A stretch of DNA of 56,203 nucleotides from Dehalococcoidia bacterium. Lineage in GTDB: Bacteria > Chloroflexota > Dehalococcoidia > Tepidiformales > Tepidiformaceae. Position 1 is the first letter of the stretch. Each line of letters opens with the position of its first letter. Position numbers and translations under genes: made by a program. The notes beneath the pieces are model-generated. The model saw nothing but the letters and a program-made list of their open reading frames with translations. It did not search any database and had not been told where the DNA came from. Location of the stretch: the NCBI GenBank assembly GCA_020432045.1, contig JAGQHB010000091.1:1-56203 (forward strand). The letters are read 5' to 3'. Positions 17,877 through 27,009 of this stretch are shown in pieces.

Positions 17877-18518
17877 TTATTGCGATCCGTCTAACAACCC
17901 GGGCAGAGGTGTGATGGTCATAACACCTACCGGTAGATCAATCTGCGCCACGACGTCCGCGATCGCCGGGATTAACACCTCGCCCCGCGGGCCGCGAACC
18001 ACATACACATCGTTCGCCCCGGGCTGCATCACTTCCACCACTTCCCCAAGCTCCTCGCCGTCCGCCGTCACAACCCGCAGCCCGACAAGCTCGTGCAGGA
18101 AGTACGAATCCTCGCCCGCCCGCTTCACGTCGGCATCCGGCACTTCCACGATGTGCTCCCGAAATGCCTCAGCCATCGTCCTGGACCGGATCCGATCTGT
18201 CTCAACTATCCAGGCGTCGCCGGTCGGCCGCAGCCTCAGCACGCGCAACGGTACCCCTGCGACCCAGACCTCGCGGCCCGGCTGGAGGTTCGGTGCGCCA
18301 GAAGCGAACGCAAACACACGTAACTCACCAGTGAGACCATGCGCCCGGACAACCCGGCCCACGGCCGTGTGGCCTTCTCGCGGCTCCGTCATAGGGGCGA
18401 ACTGCGGCTGGATCGGGCCCAACATCGCCGGAGCCGGTACAGGCGGTGGCGTGTGCCGGCGCGGCCGGACGCTACGGCGCGGGGGGCGCTTTCCATCTCG
18501 TGGGGTTGGCTCAGTCAC
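17877..18518 (-). CDS. rimM: Ribosome maturation factor RimM
   Basis: RimM assists 30S subunit maturation near the 16S 3' domain and binds S19. The core starts at TAVGRVVRAHGLTGELRV and shows the PRC-barrel part with ELVGLRVVTADGEELGEV and GPRGEVLIPAI. The GTG start at 18518 gives an N-terminal extension of about 48 residues rich in Pro and Arg; an internal ATG at 18392 (MTEPREGHTAV) would give a normal-length protein. The next genes upstream, khpA and rpsP, form the classic rpsP-khpA-rimM operon. Confidence 0.9.
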   Translation of the reverse strand: MTEPTPRDGKRPPRRSVRPRRHTPPPVPAPAMLGPIQPQFAPMTEPREGHTAVGRVVRAHGLTGELRVFAFASGAPNLQPGREVWVAGVPLRVLRLRPTGDAWIVETDRIRSRTMAEAFREHIVEVPDADVKRAGEDSYFLHELVGLRVVTADGEELGEVVEVMQPGANDVYVVRGPRGEVLIPAIADVVAQIDLPVGVMTITPLPGLLDGSQ

Positions 18519-18533
18519 ACCGGCGCCGCGGCG

Positions 18534-18773
18534 CTAATCGGGGATATCGAGGCTGACACGCACGTCCTCTTTGACGGCAGCAACCTTCACCAGCTGGCGC
18601 ATCGACCCTGCAATGCGCCCGCCGCGGCCGATCACCTTGCCGCGATCCTCGTCCGTCACCAGCAGGCGCACTTCTACGCGGTCGCCCATCCGGTCTTCTT
18701 CTACCTTCACTGAGTCCGGCTCGTCTACCAGCGCCTTTGCCAGGTAATCGACCAGTTCCGAGATCATGCTCAC
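18534..18773 (-). CDS. khpA: KH-domain RNA-binding protein KhpA
   Basis: A 79-residue single KH-domain protein with the RNA-contact loop VIGRGGRIAGSMRQLV, matching KhpA/YlqC found between rpsP and rimM in many bacteria. KhpA usually works with KhpB on RNA stability and cell division. The GTG at 18773 overlaps the rpsP stop (GTGA); an ATG two codons later is equally possible. Confidence 0.92.
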   Translation of the reverse strand: MSMISELVDYLAKALVDEPDSVKVEEDRMGDRVEVRLLVTDEDRGKVIGRGGRIAGSMRQLVKVAAVKEDVRVSLDIPD

Positions 18774-19030
18774 TTGGTTGCCGCCTCGGCCTCAATCACG
18801 CCTGCGCGCTTCAGGATCTTTGCGGCAGCCTCAGAAGGCTGGGCGCCCTTGGTGATCCACTCGCGCGTCTTCTCTGCATCGAGCTTCGCGACTGGCGGAT
18901 CTGCGTGCGGGTCGTACGAGCCCAGCGTCTCGACGAATCGCCCATCGCGCCGTCCGAGTTCTTCCGCCACAACAAGGCGGTAATACGGCTTCTTCGTCTT
19001 GCCGATCCGGGTCAGCCGAATCTTCAACAT
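18770..19030 (-). CDS. rpsP: 30S ribosomal protein S16
   Basis: An 86-residue S16 with the diagnostic N terminus MLKIRLTRIGKTKKPYYRLV and SYDPHADPP. Normal length with a short acidic/alanine tail. First gene of rpsP-khpA-rimM, 86 bp downstream of ffh on the same strand, as in many bacteria where SRP and S16 genes are adjacent. Confidence 0.98.
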   Translation of the reverse strand: MLKIRLTRIGKTKKPYYRLVVAEELGRRDGRFVETLGSYDPHADPPVAKLDAEKTREWITKGAQPSEAAAKILKRAGVIEAEAATK

Positions 19031-19116
19031 GTCTTACCCTCCGGCGACCGTCGGCCACCATTCGAAACAATTCGCTTTGTGGGAATGCTAGCGTGCCATC
19101 TTCCTATATGCGCGCC

Positions 19117-20436
19117 TCAGAACCGCATTGCCGGGAACCGTCCGCTCGAGAGCTGCTTGGAGATCTTCCGCGCCTCGAAGAACTGCTTGAGCAACTGGTT
19201 TACATCGTGGGGCGTCGTCCCACTCCCGGTCGCGATTCGCCGCCGCCGCTTGCCATCGATCTTCTCGGGGTGCCGCCGCTCCCACTTCGTCATTGAAAGC
19301 ACGATTGCTTCGGCGCGCCCGAAAAATGAATCGTCCATCTCGTCGACGTTGAGCTGCGCCTTGATCTTGTTGAACCCGGGCAGCATGGAGACGAGCTGGC
19401 CCAGCGGTCCCATCTTCTGGACCTTGCGCATCTGTTCGAGAAAGTCCTGGAGGTCAAACGTCCCCCGCTTCAGCTTCTCGTTGAACTTGTCGGAGTCTTC
19501 CTCCCCCATCGTGTCTTTCGCGCGCTCGATCAGTGTCAGCATGTCGCCCATGCCAAGAATCCGGCCCGCCAGCCGATCGGGGTAGAACGCTTCAAGTGCA
19601 TCGGCCTTCTCGCCGACACCGATGAACTTCACCGGCACGCCCGTCACGCTGCGAATGCTCAGCGCAGCCCCACCACGGGCATCGCCGTCCATTTTTGTGA
19701 GGATCAGTCCTGTCGTCCCTACCTTGTCGTGGAACTCTTTCGCTGCCGTCACCGCGTCCTGTCCGGCCATCGCATCTGCCACGAACAGCACTTCCACGGG
19801 ATTCAGCTGGGACCGGATGTCCGCCACCTCGCGCATCATCTCTTCGTCGACATGCAGGCGGCCCGCCGTGTCGATAAGCAGATGCGTCGCACCCGTCCGC
19901 TTTGCCTTGTCGAGCGCGTTGATGGCGATGGTCCGCGGATTCACACTCGTGCCTTCTTCGTGGACCGGCACGCCGACGCCGCTCGCAACCGTGACCAGCT
20001 GCTGGATCGCGGCAGGGCGGTAGATGTCGCAGGCTGCGATAAGCGGCCGGTTCCCTTGCTTCTTCAGGAGGTTCGCCAGCTTCGCCACGCTGGTCGTCTT
20101 CCCGGACCCCTGCAGGCCCACGACCATCACCACCGTCGGTGGCTGCGCCGCAGAGGCTAGCTTCGGAGCTTCCCCGCCCAGGAGCTGCACGAGTTCGCCG
20201 TGCACGATGTCGATGACATGCTGCGCCGGTGTCAGGCTGCGCAGGACTTCGGCCCCAAGTGCCCGTTCCTTCACGCGCGACGTGAATTCCCGGACTACCT
20301 TGAAGTTCACGTCGGCCTCAAGCAGCGCCATCCGAACTTCTCGTAGCGCGACGTCGAGGTCTTCTTCCGTGACGACCCCGCGGCTCCCGAACTTCCGGAA
20401 GGCGCCCTGCAGCTTGTCAGTTAGCGACTCAAACAT
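19117..20436 (-). CDS. ffh: Signal recognition particle protein Ffh
   Basis: A 439-residue SRP54 GTPase that binds 4.5S/6S RNA and signal sequences to target membrane proteins. Domains: N helical bundle (1-90), G domain with P-loop GLQGSGKTT, DTAGRLHVDE, TKMDGDARGG and GVGEKADALE, then an M domain from about 320. The C terminus is short with few methionines after residue 430. The SRP RNA gene is not seen in the window. Confidence 0.97.
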   Translation of the reverse strand: MFESLTDKLQGAFRKFGSRGVVTEEDLDVALREVRMALLEADVNFKVVREFTSRVKERALGAEVLRSLTPAQHVIDIVHGELVQLLGGEAPKLASAAQPPTVVMVVGLQGSGKTTSVAKLANLLKKQGNRPLIAACDIYRPAAIQQLVTVASGVGVPVHEEGTSVNPRTIAINALDKAKRTGATHLLIDTAGRLHVDEEMMREVADIRSQLNPVEVLFVADAMAGQDAVTAAKEFHDKVGTTGLILTKMDGDARGGAALSIRSVTGVPVKFIGVGEKADALEAFYPDRLAGRILGMGDMLTLIERAKDTMGEEDSDKFNEKLKRGTFDLQDFLEQMRKVQKMGPLGQLVSMLPGFNKIKAQLNVDEMDDSFFGRAEAIVLSMTKWERRHPEKIDGKRRRRIATGSGTTPHDVNQLLKQFFEARKISKQLSSGRFPAMRF

Positions 20437-20463
20437 CGAGCCCAGTGTAGGACGAAACGGTCA

Positions 20464-20808
20464 TCAGCGTGGACGCCGCGACCGCCCTTTCCCGGCCACC
20501 AATTCGTAGCTGCGGTCGATCCAGCTGTGAGCGATCTCCCACTCCGTCTCGCTGACGATCTGCACGGTCACCCAGCCGAAGCGCCCCACGTACGCGGCCC
20601 TGGACACGAAGGGGAGGAGCATCGCTTCTTCTCCCTCTTCCGGACTTAGCTTCACCGTAATGTGGAACCCCCGCTCATCCTCGCCAGAGAACACGAAGAT
20701 TTTCCCCTTTGCGTTCTTAAATACGGGAGATTCGTGGCCCCACGGGTAGTCGGCGTACGCGTCAGCGAACGCCAGTGCCTTGGCTTCCAGTGCAGCGGCG
20801 AAATCCAC
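20464..20808 (-). CDS. MmcQ/YjbR-family protein
   Basis: A 114-residue MmcQ/YjbR-like protein of the CyaY-like fold, with the typical opening AYPWGHESPVFKNAKGKIF-like segment (YPWGHESPVFKN) and the GWVTVQI region. Thought to bind DNA by analogy, but biochemical function is unclear. It follows the membrane protein gene by 3 bp, suggesting co-transcription with the gamma-carbonic-anhydrase gene. Confidence 0.8.
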   Translation of the reverse strand: MDFAAALEAKALAFADAYADYPWGHESPVFKNAKGKIFVFSGEDERGFHITVKLSPEEGEEAMLLPFVSRAAYVGRFGWVTVQIVSETEWEIAHSWIDRSYELVAGKGRSRRPR

Positions 20809-20811
20809 GCG

Positions 20812-21429
20812 TTAGCCTTCGGGCTCCGCCGCTGCTGGCCAGCCGCCGGATACTGGTGTGTCGTCCCCGTTCATTGGTGTGTGGCGTTTCGCCGCCCGCA
20901 TCACGAAGTACATACTCGTCCAGAGCATCATCACCGTGAACGGCCAGTTCAACACCCTGCTCCAGATGATGTACTCGCCGACCGACAGCTCCTGCAATAG
21001 GTAGACCCGTGCCACGCCCTGCACGATATCGTGCGCGGCCCAAAATACGCTGAGTGCCACGAATACGGGCGCCCCGATCGGGATGTGGCCCGCGTACTTG
21101 GGAAACATCTCCCGCGCGATCGCGCCGATCAACGGCTTCTTCAGGAAGATGCTCACCGCGTACAACGGCACAAACAGGAAATCCGCCGCCGGCCCAGATG
21201 CGAGGTATGCCTTCTCGCTGTTCGAGATAATCCCGATCGCCGCGGACACTGTGACGACCGCGAAGCCGAACAACGTGAGCATCCCCATCAGCGTGTCGCG
21301 CCGGTTGAACCAGTACACGCCCGCCGATGCGATGAAGCCGCCGAGGATCGCAACCCACGGGTCGGCCACCCGGCTGAGCCCGTAGAAGATCGCCACCGGA
21401 AGGGCGCTCCACAGGATCCGCAGGTTCAC
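20812..21429 (-). CDS. Multi-spanning membrane protein of DUF3159-like type
   Basis: About 205 residues with five or six hydrophobic segments, opening LRILWSALPVAIFYGLSR. The arrangement and YFVMRAAK-like end recall the intracellular-septation/VC0807 (DUF3159-like) family; I am not certain. The GTG at 21429 overlaps the preceding stop by GTGA. The frame stays open further upstream but that lies within the next gene. Confidence 0.6.
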   Translation of the reverse strand: MNLRILWSALPVAIFYGLSRVADPWVAILGGFIASAGVYWFNRRDTLMGMLTLFGFAVVTVSAAIGIISNSEKAYLASGPAADFLFVPLYAVSIFLKKPLIGAIAREMFPKYAGHIPIGAPVFVALSVFWAAHDIVQGVARVYLLQELSVGEYIIWSRVLNWPFTVMMLWTSMYFVMRAAKRHTPMNGDDTPVSGGWPAAAEPEG

Positions 21430-21974
21430 GGCGAAGCGACGTCCGCTCGCTCGACCTCTCGCATTTCGCCCTTGTGCAGCGTGGCGAGCATCGAATACCG
21501 GCCCGGGTTCCCCGTGACCCATTCCTCGGTAGCCGTCCCGGCCAGTGCTCGCTTCACCTGCGCCGGTGTTCCCGCAGCTAGCATTCCTGCCGGGATCTTC
21601 GTGTCGGGGAGCACCACGCTTCCAGCCGCGACAAGTGCCCCTTCTCCCACGTGCGCCCCATCCAGCACCTGCGCTCCGTTCGCGATCAGCGCACGGTCGC
21701 CAATTACAGCCCCGTGCACGATGGCGTTATGCGCGATTGAGGCCTGTTCGCCGATGAGCGCCGGCAGGTCGGCACGGCCATGGACAATGGCGCCGTCCTG
21801 CACATTCGCACCTGGCCCAACGACTGCATACGAGGTGTCGCCCCGGATCACCGCCCCGTACCACACGGAAGCACCGGCATGGATAGTCACGTCACCGACA
21901 ATTGATGCTGTCGGCGCGATGAAGGCGGTCGGATGGATGCGGGGGACCTTGTCCCCAACGGCATAAATCGGCAT
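21426..21974 (-). CDS. Gamma-carbonic-anhydrase-like hexapeptide-repeat protein
   Basis: A 182-residue left-handed beta-helix protein of the YrdA/PaaY/gamma-CA group. The hexapeptide repeats run from about residue 15 to 145. Three histidines in DGAIVHGR, SIAHNAIVHG match the zinc-ligand pattern of gamma-class carbonic anhydrases. Enzymatic activity cannot be asserted, as many homologues are inactive. Confidence 0.87.
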   Translation of the reverse strand: MPIYAVGDKVPRIHPTAFIAPTASIVGDVTIHAGASVWYGAVIRGDTSYAVVGPGANVQDGAIVHGRADLPALIGEQASIAHNAIVHGAVIGDRALIANGAQVLDGAHVGEGALVAAGSVVLPDTKIPAGMLAAGTPAQVKRALAGTATEEWVTGNPGRYSMLATLHKGEMREVERADVASP

Positions 21975-22018
21975 GGCCGAAAGCGTAGCCGATCGCTGCC
22001 AAGACGTACGGGTGTACC

Positions 22019-22303
22019 GTGCGAGGAGTGTCTTTCATCTCCCTCCGTGTCACACCACGCGCCAGCAGAGATGGCATCGGCCCATATAGCGACGGCGTTC
22101 TCCACGTCCGCGTCACGGCACCGCCCGCCGGTGGCGAAGCGAATGCCGCCGTCACCAAATTGATCGCACGGGCGCTCGGCGTCCCATCGCGGGATGTATC
22201 CCTCGTGTCCGGGGCCACCTCACGGATGAAACGCTTCGAGGTCCCACTCGGGACTGAGGAAATTGAGCGGATTCTCCGCCACACGAGCGATGCGCCTCGC
22301 TGA
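22019..22303 (+). CDS. DUF167 (YggU) family protein
   Basis: A 94-residue DUF167 protein with the family pattern VTPRASRDGI, VRVTAPPAGGEANAAV and the closing VSGATSRMKRFEV. Function unknown in the family. GTG start; an alternative GTG is three codons further. Divergent from the gamma-CA gene and just before glyQS. Confidence 0.88.
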   Translation: MRGVSFISLRVTPRASRDGIGPYSDGVLHVRVTAPPAGGEANAAVTKLIARALGVPSRDVSLVSGATSRMKRFEVPLGTEEIERILRHTSDAPR

Positions 22304-22380
22304 CTCTACTGGCCCGCCGTGCGATACATGGAGAGCGGGGCGCAGCCAGCGTCCCAGCTTCATGCCTCTGGAGGGCCACC

Positions 22381-23769
22381 GTGGCCGCACCCGACCTCGA
22401 AACTGTCGTCTCCCTCGCCAAGCGGCGAGGCTTCATCTACCCCTCGGCCGAGATCTATGGTGGCTTCGCCAACACCTACGACTACGGTCCGCTCGGCGTC
22501 GAACTCAAGCGCAATATCCGCAACGCCTGGTGGAAGTCCATGGTCCAGGACCGCGACGATGTCGTCGGTCTCGACGCCGCGCTGATCAGCAACCCGAACG
22601 TCTGGGTTGCTTCCGGCCACGTCGCCAACTTCGGCGACCCCCTCGTCGACTGCAAGAAGTGCAATAGCCGTTTTCGTCTCGACCATCTCGAAGAAGGCGA
22701 CTATGGGCCGGTGAGCCGGGATGCCAGTGGCAAGCCCCTTTGCCCGAACGACGGTGGCGAGTTGACCGAACCCCGCCAGTTCAACCTGATGTTCAAGACA
22801 CAGGTCGGCCCCGTTGAAGAGAGTTCGTCCATCGCCTATCTCCCTCCCGAAACGGCACAGGGCATCTTTATCAACTTCGAAAACGTCCTCACCTCCATGC
22901 GCCGTAAGCTCCCGCTCGGCATCGCCCAGGCCCGCACCAGCTTTCGCAACGAGATTACTCCTGGCCGCTGGGTGTTCCGCACCCTTGAATTCGACCAGAT
23001 GGAGATGGAGTACTTCACCCTCCCGCCAAAGGATCGCGAAAACCCCACCGAATACCTCGCTATGTACGACCAGTGGGTCGAAGCCCGCCGCGACTGGTAC
23101 TCGGAAGTGGTTGGCGTCGACCCCGGCCGCCTGCGTCTCCGCCCTCACGATGCCGAGGAGCTTTCGCACTATTCCATCGGCACGACCGATGTGGAGTACC
23201 TCTTCCCCTGGGGCTGGGGCGAACTCGAAGGTGTCGCCTGCCGCACCGACTTTGACCTCACGGAACATGGCAAGCTCAGCGGCCACCCGCTCACCTATTT
23301 CGATGAAGAGAGCGGGCAACACGTCGTTCCATGGGTGATCGAGCCTGCTGCGGGCCTCAATCGAACCTGCGCCGTCATCCTCCTCGACGCCTATCACGAA
23401 GAGCTCGATGAAAAGGGCGAGAAGCGCGTCGTCCTCAAATTCAACCCTGCTATCGCGCCAATCAAGGTCGCTGTCCTGCCGCTCTCCAAGAACGCGAGGT
23501 TGCAGCCAGCCGCCCAGCGCGTCTATGAAATCGTCCGCAAACGCTGGATGTCCCAGTACGACGAGACGCAGTCGATCGGCCGCCGCTATCGTCGCCAGGA
23601 CGAGATCGGTACACCGCTCTGCGTCACGGTCGATTTCCAAACGGTCGGCGAGGAGGGTCAGCCCGGCGACGAGAGCGTTACCATCCGTGACCGGGACACG
23701 CAGGTGCAGGTGCGCGTCCCGATCGCCAACCTCGTCGAAGCACTCCGCGACCGTCTCGACCCGGTGTAG
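22381..23769 (+). CDS. glyQS: Glycyl-tRNA synthetase (dimeric, GlyQS type)
   Basis: A 462-residue class II synthetase of the eukaryote/archaea/Gram-positive alpha2 type rather than the split alpha/beta enzyme. Motif regions are seen in RRGFIYPSAEIYGGFANTYD, the insertion with CKKC zinc-binding cysteines (residues about 93-96), TAQGIFINFENV, and the C-terminal anticodon domain with APIKVAVLPLSKN. The GTG start has GGAGG 8 nt upstream. Followed by a perfect palindromic terminator. Confidence 0.96.
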   Translation: MAAPDLETVVSLAKRRGFIYPSAEIYGGFANTYDYGPLGVELKRNIRNAWWKSMVQDRDDVVGLDAALISNPNVWVASGHVANFGDPLVDCKKCNSRFRLDHLEEGDYGPVSRDASGKPLCPNDGGELTEPRQFNLMFKTQVGPVEESSSIAYLPPETAQGIFINFENVLTSMRRKLPLGIAQARTSFRNEITPGRWVFRTLEFDQMEMEYFTLPPKDRENPTEYLAMYDQWVEARRDWYSEVVGVDPGRLRLRPHDAEELSHYSIGTTDVEYLFPWGWGELEGVACRTDFDLTEHGKLSGHPLTYFDEESGQHVVPWVIEPAAGLNRTCAVILLDAYHEELDEKGEKRVVLKFNPAIAPIKVAVLPLSKNARLQPAAQRVYEIVRKRWMSQYDETQSIGRRYRRQDEIGTPLCVTVDFQTVGEEGQPGDESVTIRDRDTQVQVRVPIANLVEALRDRLDPV

Positions 23770-23792
23770 GTTCGCGCATCACCCGCAACGGA

Positions 23793-23820
23793 AAGAGGCG
23801 GCCCGTACGGGCCGCCTCTT
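23793..23820. terminator. Bidirectional terminator
   Basis: A perfect 28-bp palindrome (AAGAGGCGGCCC paired with GGGCCGCCTCTT across GTAC), with a CTT-rich end on either side. It lies between the convergent glyQS and the duplicated-motif gene and can serve both. Confidence 0.85.
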
Positions 23821-23851
23821 CTAGCTTTCATTCGAAAGCTGGTTCGCGGAA

Positions 23852-24151
23852 CTAGCTCTTTGGCCCTTCGCGGCGGCAGGCGTCGCCATACTCAGCAAGC
23901 GCCTTTACGACCGGGTCGTCCGCCCCAAGGTCGAGAGTTGAGCGGTGCTTGCCCATCTCCTCCCAAACACGGCGGCTCGCCACGTCGATCGCGGCCTGGT
24001 CCTGCTTCCGGCAGGAATCTCCGTACGAGGCGATCGCCATGACCAGCGGGTCATGTGCGCCGATATCCATCGTAATCTGGTGGTGGGAAAGCGCTTCCCA
24101 GAGGTGCTGGCTGGCGGTATGGACGTCGAGCGGGGTGTCGGTCACGGGCAC
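23852..24151 (-). CDS. Small protein made of two repeated 35-residue units
   Basis: About 99 residues, family not recognised. It is an internal duplication: LWEALSHHQITMDIGAHDPL and VWEEMGKHRSTLDLGADDPV, followed in each copy by a helix ending YGDSCRKQ or YGDACRRE. The repeated cysteine and charged pattern suggests a helical hairpin pair. The GTG at 24151 has AAGGAG just upstream; upstream codons look non-coding. A TACAAT-like -10 sits about 20 nt further up. Confidence 0.6.
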   Translation of the reverse strand: MPVTDTPLDVHTASQHLWEALSHHQITMDIGAHDPLVMAIASYGDSCRKQDQAAIDVASRRVWEEMGKHRSTLDLGADDPVVKALAEYGDACRREGPKS

Positions 24152-24270
24152 CGTGTTCTCCTTGTTACCTGATTTAATCTGATTGTAACAATCGACTTGT
24201 GCCGTGGATAGCACAACGGCTTTACCGGGAACCGTCTTGTGCCCGGCAGCGCTGGCATGTCCGCGGACGG

Positions 24271-26823
24271 CTATCCCCCCGCTGCGAATTCCCGGCAGCG
24301 AATTGAGCGTAAGAGGTCGTCATTCGCCTCCCGCAGCATCCGCGTTAGCATCGGCAGCCGGTCGCCAAGCGTGCCGAGCAGCTCCTCCGAACGGGCCAGA
24401 ACGCCACGCTCAACCCGGTAGGCCGGGAACAATGCACCGAAGTAATCGGAAACGAACTCTTTGTCTCCCGTCTCGAAGACCTCGACGAGGCTCGCGAAGA
24501 ACTTTTCCACGTAAGGCTCCAGGATGTCCCGCTGCCGCGCCCAGTTGAAGCCGCTCATCGCCGACACGGTGTCATGCAGCGAACCGTAACTATCGCCGCG
24601 GAATCGCACCCATGCTTCGGCCTTTACCGGCGCCACGGGTACGGATGTGGAAGCCCGCAGCGCAGCCCGGCGTCCCCGGTCACTCGCGTCACGCGCTTTT
24701 TCTGCCTCGATTCGCTCCTCGGCCCCGTCCATGCCATAGGCGACGTGCTTGGTGGCGATGTCCCAGCGCATCTGCTGGTCCACGGTCAGCCCGGCGACCG
24801 TTTCCTGTCCGTCAGCGACCCGTGCCAGCAAGGCCAGGTCGGCCTCGTTCGCCGCCGCATTGATCATCGCCCGCATCCACGTGATCTTCGGGTCTCCCTC
24901 GGCCGCCGCGTGGAGGCCGTCCCAGGCGGCCGCGCAGAGGGCCGTCGCTTCCGCAGCCTTCCGCTCCTCCGGCACGTATCGAGCGAGCGCCACCTGGGCC
25001 TGGTTGAGGACGACCTCCACCATCTCAATGCGCGGTTCCCTGCCGATCCGCTCGCGGACCAATGCCAGGAATTCGAGCGAACTCAACTGCTGGTCGCGGA
25101 CCATGTTCCACAGCGAAGACCAGAGCAGCTGTCGCAACAGCTCATCGTCGATCCGCTCCAGGTTCTCCCGCGCGAACGCTACGGAGTCCGCGTCCAGGGA
25201 GACCTTGAAGAACCCGTGGTCGTTGTAATTCGGGAAGACGAGTGACGGCCGCGCTTTGCCCACAGCCTCCGGCACGTCGGCCTCTGCCGCCGACAACCGT
25301 GCCCGCAGCGCCTCGACCTGCACCCCGCCGTCCACCTCGCGCACAAGAGCAACCTCAAACGCGTGCGGCCGTATCGTCGGATAGTCGGAGGGCGCTGTTT
25401 GGCGCAACGTCATGGCGGCGAGCCGATCGCCATCCGCCTGCCAGTCTGCGGAGACGGTGTTTAGCGAGCTCGTCTCCAGCCACTTCGCTGCCCAGTCCTT
25501 CAGGTCCTGGCCACTGCCGTGTTCGAGCGCACCAAGGAACTCGCCCAGGGTGGCGTTCCCGTAACTGTGACGCCGGAAATACTCGCGCATGCCCTCGCGG
25601 AACCCATCGAGCCCGATCGTCTGCACGAGCTGCTTCAGCACGGAGGCGCCCTTCCCGTAGGTAATCCCGTCGAAGTTCAGGAACGTCTGGTCCGTATCCG
25701 CGACCTGCCCCGCGATCGGGTGCGTCGTCACCAGCTGGTCCTGCCGGTACGCCCAGTTCTTGATCGCCGCGTTGAAGTCCACCCACGCATTCGTAAACCG
25801 CGTCGCGCTCGTCATGCTGAGGTACGCCATATAGGTGGCGAAGCTCTCGTTGAGCCACAGGTCGTTCCACCAGCGCATCGTCACCAGGTCCCCGAACCAC
25901 ATGTGCGCCATCTCGTGGAGGATGACTTCTGCCCGCCGCCGCCGCTGGCTGTCCGTTGGCGGGTCGCGAAACACCATGAACTCGTTGTGTGTTACCGCGC
26001 CCACGTTCTCCATCGCACCGGCGTTGAACTCCGGCACGAAGATCTGGTCATACTTTCCAAACGGGTACGGCACAGCGAAGAAGTCCGCGAAGAAGTCCAG
26101 CCCCTGCCGGGTGATCGTGAAGACTTCTTCCGTGTCCAGGTACGCGGCCATCGACTCGCGGCAGAACAGCCCGATCGGGATACCGTTGTGTACTTCCCGG
26201 AACGCGCGATACGGCCCGGCAACGACACAGAACAGGTAGGTGCTAAACCGCTTTGTCTGCTCGAACTGGTGTTTCGTCCGGCCCTCACCCGCGCTGGTCG
26301 CTGATGCCTCCGCGGCGTTGTGGATGACGGTCCAACTCGCTGGTGCCGTCACCGAAACGGTGTAGTCGGCCTTGATATCCGGCTGGTCGAAGCACGGGAA
26401 CAGCCGGTGCGCCTCGTACGGCTCAAAATTCGTGTAGAGATACTCCTGTTGATCCTCCGGGTCGATGAACTGGTGGAACCCGTCGCCGCCGTGGTCGTAC
26501 TCGTTCTCGTAGACCACGTGGACGGTGTTGCGCGCACGCAGCTCCGCGGCCGGCAGGAAAAGCCGGAACCCGTTCCAATTCGGAGCTATCGTCTTTCCGT
26601 TCAGTTCCAACCGCTCGATCGTTTTGCCGCGGAAACAGAGGTATGTATCGCCCGTGCCCACGTCATCGAACGCGATCGTCACGTCTCCCCGGTACACCGG
26701 AGCCCCGGCAGTCAGGATGAGGTCCAGCCGGTAGCTGCAATTGCTGATTCTTGCAGCACGCGCTTTCGCCTCCTCTTCCGTAAGGATGTCGCGGGCGGTT
26801 GGGGCTGTTGTTGGCGCGGTCAT
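24271..26823 (-). CDS. M1-family zinc aminopeptidase
   Basis: About 850 residues, an M1 metallopeptidase that removes N-terminal amino acids. It has the substrate-binding GAMEN motif, HEMAHMWFGD (zinc-binding HExxH) with the third zinc ligand in LNESFATYMAY, and a large helical ERAP1-like C-terminal domain. No signal peptide, so cytosolic. The ATG at 26823 has GGAG 6 nt before it; one further ATG lies 7 codons upstream. Confidence 0.95.
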   Translation of the reverse strand: MTAPTTAPTARDILTEEEAKARAARISNCSYRLDLILTAGAPVYRGDVTIAFDDVGTGDTYLCFRGKTIERLELNGKTIAPNWNGFRLFLPAAELRARNTVHVVYENEYDHGGDGFHQFIDPEDQQEYLYTNFEPYEAHRLFPCFDQPDIKADYTVSVTAPASWTVIHNAAEASATSAGEGRTKHQFEQTKRFSTYLFCVVAGPYRAFREVHNGIPIGLFCRESMAAYLDTEEVFTITRQGLDFFADFFAVPYPFGKYDQIFVPEFNAGAMENVGAVTHNEFMVFRDPPTDSQRRRRAEVILHEMAHMWFGDLVTMRWWNDLWLNESFATYMAYLSMTSATRFTNAWVDFNAAIKNWAYRQDQLVTTHPIAGQVADTDQTFLNFDGITYGKGASVLKQLVQTIGLDGFREGMREYFRRHSYGNATLGEFLGALEHGSGQDLKDWAAKWLETSSLNTVSADWQADGDRLAAMTLRQTAPSDYPTIRPHAFEVALVREVDGGVQVEALRARLSAAEADVPEAVGKARPSLVFPNYNDHGFFKVSLDADSVAFARENLERIDDELLRQLLWSSLWNMVRDQQLSSLEFLALVRERIGREPRIEMVEVVLNQAQVALARYVPEERKAAEATALCAAAWDGLHAAAEGDPKITWMRAMINAAANEADLALLARVADGQETVAGLTVDQQMRWDIATKHVAYGMDGAEERIEAEKARDASDRGRRAALRASTSVPVAPVKAEAWVRFRGDSYGSLHDTVSAMSGFNWARQRDILEPYVEKFFASLVEVFETGDKEFVSDYFGALFPAYRVERGVLARSEELLGTLGDRLPMLTRMLREANDDLLRSIRCREFAAGG

Positions 26824-26954
26824 ACATGGCTCCACTGCTGTCAAAGTGATCGAAAGCGAGAATCGAGCCTACCGGACGGTAGCCCCGCAGAAAACCAGCA
26901 TGAGACCCTTTCGTTTCCGCCCACATAACCTCCGGGAAAGAGTGAAGAAAGCCG

Positions 26955-26983
26955 TTGACGAGCCCCCGCCATCTCTGTACCGT
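26955..26983 (+). promoter_or_regulatory. Sigma-70-like promoter of a small transcript
   Basis: TTGACG (26955-26960) and TACCGT (26978-26983) are separated by 17 nt. The -10 is weak. Placement just before the micro-ORF's strong Shine-Dalgarno and terminator makes a short transcript plausible. Confidence 0.4.
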
Positions 26984-27009
26984 GCATCCCAAGAAAGGAG
27001 GTGATGCGC

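Noticed and set aside
22360-23640. 426-residue antisense ORF opposite glyQS
   Set aside because: Composition-driven shadow; glyQS motifs are intact on the plus strand.
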